Positions 1 through 9,200 of a DNA stretch of 64,000 nucleotides are shown in pieces; within the stretch, counting starts at the first letter, position 1; each line of letters begins with the position of its first letter. The stretch covers positions 51,896-115,895 of the forward strand of contig UZAN01039762.1 of NCBI GenBank assembly GCA_900618425.1, read 5' to 3'. The notes below the pieces were generated by a model. That model was not told the DNA's origin. It worked only from the letters and a program-made list of their open reading frames with translations, and ran no database searches. This DNA comes from Echinostoma caproni. Taxonomy: Eukaryota; Platyhelminthes; Trematoda; Plagiorchiida; Echinostomatidae. The translations under genes and the position numbers were made by a program.

Positions 1-1253
1 CAATCGGTGATGTTTTACTTGCTCCAGGGATTCCTTTTTCATCTGCAAATGAAGTTCAATCTACAATTCAGATTTTTTGGCACACGTTGGTCAAATGTAC
101 CGCAAAGATTCAAATTAACCTTCAAACACGATTCTCGTATAAACATAATCTCGTTTTCAATTGGTCGCGATCAAATGCATATTCGTGCGATCCAGGTGCA
201 ATCATCACGTGTTATATGCGCGTTTCCGATGTCGGATTGGTTCAATCCATTTGTGCTTCAAACCGTCCTTGTGGAATTTCCTTGCAAACCTTCTGTTAAA
301 CCATGAACAGTTGATCATATTATACGATGAATTTCGTCGTGAAAAGAGCAAATGCAGTGTGAAATAAAAAAAAAGCTGGATAACAATAGACAACTGTTTC
401 GACCTGGTTTTGTCCCATGTAGTTGAAACGCTTCTCCACGTGAAGATAAACCATGGAGCAAACCCAGAATGCAAACAGGGTCATGGTAGTTCTCACAAAA
501 TATCTCAAGGAATATTTATTTGGTCTCTATTTGTCTGAGATTTGTCCCTTCATTTAGACGTTTATGCCAACGACCATTCTGTGTTCATGGAACCACCTTA
601 TCATGTTTCACATTGCCGAACTTTAAAATTCTCAACCGGCACAATTATTTTAGGGCTAATTGGGTATGACTTGAGAATGCGTTAGGTTGAATTCCATGTC
701 ATTCCCCGGGTATTTGAAAACCCAGGAGATTTCACATAGAAGTGAACAAAGAAGGATTAGTATGAAATCGATATTCTCATCTTAATTTAAGGGGATAAGT
801 TCAGCATATTACATAATCAGGCATCTGATTTGGGCTGTTTTGCGTTGTTTCTGCAAAAGCGGAAACTAACCGGTCGATGGTGGGCTGACCATAGGTCAAA
901 TATACACATTTGTGGCTACAAACAGCGTATGAGTGAGTATGCCCTTTAAAATTTCATCACATATGTGAACAAGGTAGTTACTGAGTGGGATTTAATTGAA
1001 GTAATGAGTACGCCTCCCCGATCTCGCACTACGCACATGTGATACAAGCTGNACAATAATCCGATGTGCTGCGAACACCAGCGAGATATCAGGTGGTTGC
1101 GGTTCGGGCAATCTGCGTACGTCATGGACATGTGGATGATGATGAATGATCGAAGAAGATGGTCCTCTTCATTTTGTTGTATAATGTCTGTCGTTTTCTC
1201 ATATTCTAGTATTTACAAAAAATGTGTACCGTTGAGTGAACCCCAGTAAATTC

Positions 1254-1916
1254 NNNNNNNNNNNNNNNNNNNNNNNNNNNNNNNNNNNNNNNNNNNNNNN
1301 NNNNNNNNNNNNNNNNNNNNNNNNNNNNNNNNNNNNNNNNNNNNNNNNNNNNNNNNNNNNNNNNNNNNNNNNNNNNNNNNNNNNNNNNNNNNNNNNNNNN
1401 NNNNNNNNNNNNNNNNNNNNNNNNNNNNNNNNNNNNNNNNNNNNNNNNNNNNNNNNNNNNNNNNNNNNNNNNNNNNNNNNNNNNNNNNNNNNNNNNNNNN
1501 NNNNNNNNNNNNNNNNNNNNNNNNNNNNNNNNNNNNNNNNNNNNNNNNNNNNNNNNNNNNNNNNNNNNNNNNNNNNNNNNNNNNNNNNNNNNNNNNNNNN
1601 NNNNNNNNNNNNNNNNNNNNNNNNNNNNNNNNNNNNNNNNNNNNNNNNNNNNNNNNNNNNNNNNNNNNNNNNNNNNNNNNNNNNNNNNNNNNNNNNNNNN
1701 NNNNNNNNNNNNNNNNNNNNNNNNNNNNNNNNNNNNNNNNNNNNNNNNNNNNNNNNNNNNNNNNNNNNNNNNNNNNNNNNNNNNNNNNNNNNNNNNNNNN
1801 NNNNNNNNNNNNNNNNNNNNNNNNNNNNNNNNNNNNNNNNNNNNNNNNNNNNNNNNNNNNNNNNNNNNNNNNNNNNNNNNNNNNNNNNNNNNNNNNNNNN
1901 NNNNNNNNNNNNNNNN
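1254..1916. other. Assembly gap (663 N)
   Basis: A continuous run of N. Long open frames crossing it on both strands are artefacts of the unknown bases and say nothing about coding content. Confidence 0.99.
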
Positions 1917-2199
1917 GGGAACAAAGTAAAGTTGACGTTTGGTTTGGTCACGGTTTGATTACAAAAGCAGTAATCTACTGGATGTTGTAAGTGACACATT
2001 TGTCAGACCCATTCGCCATACGCTCGATTTTGCTTAGGACACAGGTCGGATGGATTTAATTGGGAAGCGTTGATTGTAGCACCACTTCCGTTTTTACCGA
2101 CCTTTGTCACTGACGCATTTCGCAAGCACGTGTGCGTGAAAATATATGCAAGCATACACGCGCTGTACTTATTATTATCTTGGTGATCCTTATGTTGGT

Positions 2200-2312
2200 A
2201 TACACACACACACACACGCGCGCAAATACACACGCGTCCATGCAAGCTGCTGATGCACGTGGATATCTGTGTGTGTGTTTGTGTGAGTGTGCGTGCGCGC
2301 GTGCCTGCGTAC
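2200..2312. repeat. CA-rich / TG-rich quasi-palindrome
   Basis: A CA-rich arm (about 2202-2238, with an internal CGCGCG) is followed after about 27 bases by a TG-rich arm (about 2265-2310, with an internal GCGCGC). The arms are roughly complementary, so the stretch could fold into a long imperfect hairpin or form left-handed DNA. It lies about 480 bases upstream of the start codon. A regulatory role is possible but not shown. Confidence 0.7.
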
Positions 2313-2379
2313 GAGAAACCAAAGACCAATCAGAATCTCGAGCTAGAGCGTTAGACTGATTGGTCGGAAATAAACGGGT

Positions 2380-2450
2380 CAATAGCTCGTGGTCTCACAC
2401 AGCTGTTCACCGGGCCCCCAAGGCTGTTGGTTTGACTCGAGCAGCAGAAC
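2380..2450 (+). repeat. Possible tRNA-like (SINE-type) fragment
   Basis: An imperfect box A (TAGCTCGTGGT) is followed about 45 bases later by a box B-like GGTTTGACTCG. This is the spacing of a tRNA-derived pol III promoter, but no cloverleaf is evident. It is most likely a decayed SINE head; a chance match is possible. Confidence 0.35.
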
Positions 2451-2479
2451 ATGCGAGTGGCCTCCTACCTGCCTGACTG

Positions 2480-2521
2480 CCAGCCAGCCAGCCAGCCAGC
2501 CTGACTGCCTGCCTGCCTGCC
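2480..2521. repeat. Tetranucleotide repeat (CCAG)n then (CTGC)n
   Basis: About five CAGC/CCAG units are followed by about four CTGC units with a short GACTG break between. The two halves are partly complementary, so a small hairpin is possible. It is a simple-sequence repeat in upstream DNA. Confidence 0.85.
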
Positions 2522-2792
2522 GCTATTCGTATCTGCCAATTGTTCACTTAATCATCAAAAGTCCATTCAGTGTACCATATTCCTCCCGATTGACTCGATA
2601 GCGGTGTGGTCATAATCCTTGTATTCTACAATCCACCTCACAGGATGTGTCTAAATCAGTGGATTAGTGGATTTCTGCTCTTTCATTTGAATATCGGTCG
2701 GTAAATATCGCGTTGGACTATCTTTTCCTTGCCTGTTGGCAAATTTCTGTGTTTGTGCATGTGCGCATCTTCTTCGTCCCGAACCGATCAAC

Positions 2793-2852
2793 ATGGATGT
2801 AGATCTGAGTGAATTGGACGAATGGTTGGGCACACTTGAAGAACTTCAGCTG
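2793..2852 (+). CDS. MRL-family adaptor, coding exon 1 (residues 1-20): start and amphipathic helix
   Basis: This is the first coding exon of the MIG-10/RIAM/lamellipodin-like gene. ATG at 2793 has A at -3 and G at +4. An in-frame TGA lies at 2688-2690, with no in-frame ATG and no AG acceptor between, so this start is well fixed. Exactly 20 codons are followed by the donor GTGAGT, leaving phase 0. The peptide (MDVDLSELDEWLGTLEEL plus QL) is acidic and would form an amphipathic helix with Leu/Trp on one face. Its D/E-L-D...L...L-E-E-L spacing recalls the N-terminal talin-binding helix of RIAM and lamellipodin; that is inference from pattern memory. The exon is separated by a 17.5-kb intron from the next recognised exon. 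Assignment to this gene rests on phase 0 joining phase 0 and on the family resemblance, so a cDNA could revise it. Confidence 0.7.
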
Positions 2853-3898
2853 GTGAGTCTTTTCCCCGTGTACTGGTGGATTGATTTATTGGCCCTACTC
2901 TGAACCCAACGCGCAATCCCATGGGCATTTGCCCGGTGGACTTACACATTGAAAGCAAACAACGGGAAATCCACTTTGAAAAGCATTAGCTGTTGTTGTT
3001 TCGCTCGATATTTGTTTAGCAAAACCCTGCTGACCCCGTTGTATCAAGGAGTTCTCTCTGAACTGACAGGACCGCTCACACGGTCTACTTGAAACTGGAT
3101 CGCGAAGGGTTGCACTTTCCATTTTGAAAGCGATAATCTGGCGAAAATGTTCGATTTGCAGAAATGGATTTGGATTAGGATTTGTATAACTCAAAAATGT
3201 GCTTGCCTCTGCCCGAACTGTATCGCTGCTTGTGGATATCTTCATTTAGCATTTCAGCTATCCGTTAATTCAATTTTTTAAACGTTTTCCGGCTGCTTTT
3301 AGGTAGATTACTAAATTAAAATTATAACCTCTTGGTGTAGCTGTTCGAAGTCCTGTCCTTATTTTGCATTATAAAGCACGCAAATGTGCACCGTCATATA
3401 GGCCAATTCCCCGTATTAGCACAATTTCATTGTACTTTAGGATTCGTATACTTTGACAACAAGGTGGAATCATTTTCCCAAATCTAAAATGAATACACGG
3501 CAAAAAACCATGGCTCTTCCCAATGCTCGTGAATCATACTACCGGTTCGGTAAAGTAACTACCTGATCAGAAATTCAATGCCACAAACAAACGTCAAAAA
3601 AATGAATAGGGAAAAGTAGGGATAGTTTACCGTTTGCAACAGCTCGTTCCCTCTCCCCTCCTCATTCACCCCACAAACTCACAAAATAACCAAATAATAG
3701 AATAATATGTAAATGTTTTCTTTCATGCCATAGAGTAATCTGACCACAACAACCAATTCAACCTAGGAAAGAACGGCTAGGTGAAACATCGAGGGATCAG
3801 TTATTTCTCTCTATTACTGTCCTGAGTTTGCCATTATTCGATCGATAGTGCAAATTGTTGTTTGGTAGATTTGAAGTTTGTATGTCGGTTGTGAAAAG

Positions 3899-4070
3899 TA
3901 CAGTAGCCTCGTTGGGATTCGAACCCATNAAGCTACGAGGCTACACCGATAGTACTGATCTTTTCATGTTCGAATTCACCAATCCAACTTACAGGGGCAT
4001 GTGACATCCAACGAATGAGCTCATTCGTTGGATTCCGGTGAATTCTAGGGAAAATCTATCGATAGTGTTA
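3899..4070 (-). repeat. tRNA-like dispersed repeat, family R1, copy 1
   Basis: Read on the minus strand, a leader (CTGTAAGTTGGATTGGTGA then GAAAAGATCAGTACTATCGG) runs into a tRNA-like unit. The unit has a perfect 7-bp acceptor-type pair GCCTCGT / ACGAGGC and an intact box B, GGGTTCGAATCCC. The D and anticodon arms are mostly missing, leaving about 36 bases between leader and 3' end, and there is one N at 3929. The same leader and unit occur at 26.2 and 35.9 kb. It is a decayed mobile or SINE-like repeat, not a working tRNA gene. Confidence 0.7.
4006..4033. repeat. Perfect 28-bp palindrome
   Basis: Bases 4006-4019 and 4020-4033 are exact reverse complements with no spacer, centred on GAGCTC. 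It lies at the leader end of R1 copy 1. The right half, plus about 28 bases more (to about 4061), recurs imperfectly at 35.81 kb, so the palindrome probably marks a head-to-head junction or a terminus of that repeat family. Confidence 0.85.
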
Positions 4071-4290
4071 GGGCGAGTGTCAGGGCGAAAATTTTGCCAA
4101 AGTACAACTATTTCACACTTCATTCAATGTGTTGGACAAGAAACACTTTATTTCACGTGGACGTTAGATAAATGCACCGTTTGACTTGATGGGTGTTTCC
4201 ACACGTCTGTCTGTGTATTGTCTCGGTTGTTGCAGCCATGGTAACTATCTCATGTTTGCAGCCTTATCAGATGTGATGATGCTTGTGATC

Positions 4291-4323
4291 GTGGTGGTGT
4301 TAGTGGTGGAGGTGGTGGTGGTG
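4291..4323. repeat. GGT-rich trinucleotide tract
   Basis: An imperfect (GTG)n/(GGT)n run with TTA and GGA interruptions in intron 1. It is simple sequence with no other feature attached. Confidence 0.8.
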
Positions 4324-4671
4324 CTATAGCGGCTGCTATACATGACATTTAAATTTTCGGTTGTCGTCAGAGAATTTCTGAGACAGACGTGTAATTAATT
4401 ACTGTCTAAACCACCACAAACCTGAAACGATTGAGACAAAATTTCCTATCGATTCGCATGATTCAGGAAAATTTATTGTCAACTACATGTTACGATGCGA
4501 ATGTGTAGTTATCGGCAAATTGTTATAGAGCAATGTTTAGCATGAGGCGATCGGAGTCTGGACTGCCCAGGTTTTCCAGAAACCGGTATTCTCATTGAGG
4601 TTATCGATTCATCAACAATTGTGTTCCTTTCCATTTATTTGGACATTTGATAAATTATGCAGGGGATTTCA

Positions 4672-4742
4672 TCGTGTACAGAGAATCGAATTCGAGACCT
4701 CACAGGTAGAACGCAAGCATACTGTCAAATTGACCAGCGGGT
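4672..4742 (-). repeat. tRNA-like SINE fragment
   Basis: On the minus strand a box A-like TGGTCAATTTG is followed by TGCGTTCTACCTG and then the box B TCGAATTCGATTC, in the correct order and spacing. The stretch from TGCGTTCT to CGATTCTC also occurs in + orientation at 5.07 kb, so both belong to one SINE-type family. The acceptor ends do not pair well, which argues against a functional tRNA. Confidence 0.55.
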
Positions 4743-5043
4743 AATTACTGGTCGACTGTGTCTTGGGTGGCCTGCGTATGTGGGTGTGAAGCTGGGCTAC
4801 TGGCGAATTTACTGCAACATTATTTTCACAATCAGATAAGTTAGTCGGTAATTGAACAATGGATTTCTGCAGAATGAAAGAATTTGTCTGTATGGTTAAA
4901 CTAGTTGCACAGTGCTTCTTAGCTTTCCAATTGGCGTTCCGTTTCCGTTGTACGCGACGAAAATCGCCAAATAATCGAATCAAATACTTCAGAACTACGA
5001 TGTAAGTGAATTCGGGCTCAGAATGTCTCCAGTCGAGTCCTAC

Positions 5044-5112
5044 TCCTGGATGTGTGGCTGTTTTGCCTGCGTTCTGCCGGCCTGGTCCCGAGTTCGATTC
5101 TCAGTCGGGTCA
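5044..5112 (+). repeat. tRNA-like SINE fragment
   Basis: A GTGGCTGTTTTGCC box A region, a TGCGTTCTGCCGG middle and the box B GAGTTCGATTC, flanked by CCCGA / TCGGG pairing, give tRNA-like organisation. It is related to the minus-strand copy about 300 bases upstream. A body of about 100 bases probably follows, but its end is not visible. Confidence 0.55.
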
Positions 5113-5998
5113 ATGGAGTCATGTCGCTGATCTCAGACCCAGTCAGAACGAGACACCTGTACAGTGCGTCCCACCATTTTAGTTCACGTTTCAGTTGCTC
5201 TTTTCACGGCAAATTTCCGCATAAAGTATGTTTATACCAAAAAGAGATATTTAATGACACTGTCATTCATTGTCATTCATTCACCTTATTGGCATATTGT
5301 ACATCACTCATCAGAAAAATTAAATCCATTTAAGATAATTCAGCAGCTTTTGTTTGAAGGCCGTTAACAATAATGAATATGAAATAACTTTTTCGATTCA
5401 TTTGATAAAGGTTTCAATCGGGACAATAACTACCCCAATGCTAGATACGATAGATGTTGATTCATTTGAATAGCTACTGCGTTTAGAAAGTTTGTGTGCT
5501 CAACGTCTTTCCCTCACACTGCAAACGACGTTCGAAGTGAGATCTCATCAGAACTCTCAATCGCTTATAATATCCTTAGTTTTAGTGGTTGAAGGCTGTC
5601 CCAGCTTTGAGGCACGAATGTGAAATTGAGGAATTCCTTTACCGGTTGACAACCGGAGTGCATCAGCCACCAGCCAAACGGTGGATTTTACCAGACAGGG
5701 GGTGCGGCGTGACAAACGACCTCGTCATCTTGCGTTCTATTTACCTCCTCCCTGTGGCACAGTCAACGTCATCACGCAAATTCTCATCATTGGTGTGTGT
5801 GTGTACCGTGTGAGTGGTCTGAAGCCGAAACATTGTTGGTTGTTAGGCTGCACCGGGTTCAACGGAAAACAGCAGTTAATTAACCTCTTGAATAATCTCG
5901 TTTTTGTTTAATGGGTTTGGTCCATCCAACTGGCCCATTCACGGTGTCTTCACTACTACAGTCCCTATTTTATACGTCTGGCTGTGAGGAATGTGAAC

Positions 5999-6026
5999 GT
6001 GTGTGTGTGTGTGCACGCGCGCGCGT
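5999..6026. repeat. GT / GC dinucleotide tract
   Basis: (GT)n runs into CACGCGCGCGCG, an alternating purine-pyrimidine stretch in intron 1. Confidence 0.9.
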
Positions 6027-6211
6027 TCGAGCGCAATCGGTGCACCTCAGTTGACCAAAGAAACACCCCTACCCATCCTTCAATTTACCTCGTCAGTAGA
6101 TGGCGCGCCAGTGGATAGGGTAAATCTCTGGTCCAGTTCATTGCTTCCACAAATGACGAATGAAAAACATTTTTGACTTATTCTCCTCTGCCCAACAGGT
6201 CGGTCCTGGTG

Positions 6212-6228
6212 GTAGTAGTAGTAGTAGT
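6212..6228. repeat. (GTA)n microsatellite
   Basis: About five to six GTA units in intron 1. Simple sequence only. Confidence 0.85.
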
Positions 6229-9200
6229 CATAAATGTCTTTAGGTGTCTGTGTTTTGCATGACTCAGTAGCAAATAGGTTGAACGTCTCGAGAAACGAGA
6301 CCACGCATTTGTTTGACCTTATATTCTCGAAAGATCAACTCGGAGAACGATTTGAAATTGCTTGATCTCGATTTACGCGCATGAGTGTTTCAATCCGATC
6401 GAGGTGTTTTATGGTTGAGAAAAATGCCCCACAGATCTGATGGAAATAAATGATCAAATTTATGAGAAGCTAATTGGCGTTTTTAATTCAAAGATTTATC
6501 AGACAAAAAGATCTTCTGAGCGGGAGTGGAAGAACCGATCGTTCGGTTTCCCATTCTCCATAATGTGAACTAGATTCCCCACTCAAAATTATTTTTTCTG
6601 TTCATTTTATATGACTTTACATGTAAACAATTTGCGAATGCTACTGTTTAGTGACTAGATAGTGTTTCTGAGGCTTCCGTTGTCAAAACGCATGAACAAA
6701 TGCGTACAATAACTACACTTGAGAACGGAACGGATGAAAGCCATTTGCTTGTGTTTTTCTGCTCGACAGAGACAAGTCCGGACTAAATACCACACCGGAA
6801 ACGATAGATATGATCTATATTCCTTCAAGTTTCTTAATTTAGTATTGCCATTTTTTGTAAGTAATATCTCTACCCTCCCGCATTTCAATCGAGTGATATA
6901 AATTGGGATGTATTAGACAAAGAAAACGAATCACTGAAAACAAGTGTTGTTCGCTACATTGGGTTCTATTCAAAAGAGGCAAGAGAATGCGATTGAATAT
7001 TTTCGATCGATTTATTAGTCCAGACAATTCAAGTGTGAGAGAAAATACTATGTTTTATTTGGTTTTCCACTCGCAAGTTCTCCTGTCTCCAAACAGAGCT
7101 ATATAATTGGTATATTGACCCAAAGGATGAAAAGCTCTTTAGAGAATACACGCTACAACTGATAGCGTGGTGCCTCGTATGTGATTGATGAAGCCTCTGG
7201 GGATTCCGTCGCATAATGTTTGTGACGATCAACAGAATACGATAGTTTATGATTGTCCTGATTCACTTAGGTATCATAAAATCAACTTGACTGTCGCGTT
7301 AAATCAAAAGAACGAAATGCTGAGTGCATTTAGATGTCTAACTAAAATAAGAAACAGATTAAAAAAGGTCAACAGGGGTAGTCGAATTTGCTTAAGTGAA
7401 CAAAGCAAGTGGATGAGGAAGTAAAACCCAAACCCATGGATATCACTGTTGGCTAGATCCTTGGATGCTGGAGCTTCGATTGGGGAAGACAGGAAGATAA
7501 CCAATCACAATCGAAAATCTTTCGCTGTATTGTATTCACTTGAAACAAAGCGCTTGTATGGAAAAGGAACTGGATTTTTTCTAGACATGGATTTTTGCAA
7601 ATAACTATGGAAAAGAACTTTTATGATACCTATTATTTTTGGACAAGTAACTGAATATTTGAAAAGCAATCGATTCTTGGGGTATTGTCCATCTAGTGAA
7701 AACTTCCAACAAATTTAAATAGATATGAAGTTTAATCCCGACAGTTGTATCCGACACCGATGGGTTTTCAGACATTAAAGTGGACACTACCGTACAAAAT
7801 GGGTTTTATAAACAAATTCTTTTGATAAAAACGGACGCGCAAGTTTGATTGCGTCTCAGACCTTGGATTGTTTAGTTTATCGTGACGAAATTCGGGGACA
7901 AGTTGAATCTGATCTGTCATCTGATGGTCGGCTACCGTTACCACGTGTTCAGCGGTCACTGTGTTAGGATTTCAGGTTAACCAGTAGATTTGATGACGAT
8001 GGTTTTCTTGTAGTATTGAGGACTTTCTTTTTATTGTGGATTTCTTTTTTCAATTTGGATCAAGGGGGAGTGCCTGAGTCGCTAATGTTTTAATTCTAAG
8101 TCAAATATAAGACAACAGAACCTATTGAACCGTCAGTCTATTGCTATTAATGGGACCCAATGAGCACGTTGGTCTCATTGTTCCATGGTTTTATGCACTG
8201 AAAATTCTCTCCAGCTTTGATCTCACACAAAGTGATAGTATCATTCTATGCAATGGGACAGTTACATGTATGCATGTCTGATTTTGCGCGAGTTGTGCAG
8301 CTTGAATTCGGTATCTCAGTCGACCGTTTTATTACCTCATTTACTTCCATATTTAACCATTTTCCATGTGTTCACTGATGAGTTTTAAGCCTGCCCGTTT
8401 TGTTAGGCCGGTTAAGTGTGTCCACTCGCCCGCATCTTTTATCCGGAAACCACTTGTATGATCGATCACACAGACATCCTGCATCGCGAAATCTACGTTG
8501 TCAAGACAACTGGTAAAGTCGAATAGTGCGTTTTAGCAACCGGACAAAGATACGCATCTAGGGCTCGGGTAGACAACTGATACATGAAGTCCGCTGTGTT
8601 ACGCCACTCCAAACTATGTCAGTTCAAGTGTTATCATTTGTTGCAGCTGGTAACCATGTTCTGCAACTGCTTCTTTTTGTGTTAGACTGTAAGTAAAAGT
8701 GAACGTATATTTCACAGTTTATCGATTGTGTATTCCCTTTCTCACGGACCGCAGGTTCCACATGTGAAATGTTTTCTGTCATCCTTAAAACGACATAAAA
8801 TAACTTAAGTTTGACGCAGTGGCTCACATTTTAAACAACCTAAAAGAACTCTCTGTTTCGGACAGGCTGTTGGCGGATTGGTTCTCTCTTTCCTAACTGA
8901 AAAACAAAGAAATGCATCACGCATGACTTTACAAATGGTATGGTTACGTAACTAGGCCCGGTCCAAATGCGCGATTCCTACACGAACTTGAAACTTCTTG
9001 CTCCAAATGGATAGACTGGGATTGTTTGATTCCTGCACATATCCTCATTTTTCTTGCATAAATGTGATGACGATGAAGTGAGTGAAAAAACGTTGCAATT
9101 GTTGTAGTCAATGTTGCCATAAAAATCATGCACCCCGGTTACGGAGCACAAGACATTTACAGAAGTAGACAACCCTTTAGGACAGTATAATAATAATAAC

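Larger units (their letters stand above)
1..2687. other. Upstream non-coding region of the MRL-like gene
   Basis: I recognise no gene in this stretch. It contains a 663-base run of N, a single N at 1052, a CA/TG-rich quasi-palindrome, a possible tRNA-like fragment and a tetranucleotide repeat, listed separately. One frame is open from base 1 to 300 but has no recognisable motif. A possible splice acceptor, a pyrimidine-containing tract ending in CACAG at about 2643, could open a 5' UTR exon or a trans-splice site for the first coding exon; that is inference only. Confidence 0.6.

Noticed and set aside
1..300. Open frame of about 100 codons at the left edge
   Set aside because: No motif, no compositional bias and no splice signals that connect it to anything; low confidence as an exon.
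1199..1999. Long open frames on both strands across the N run
   Set aside because: They are open only because unknown bases contain no stop codons.
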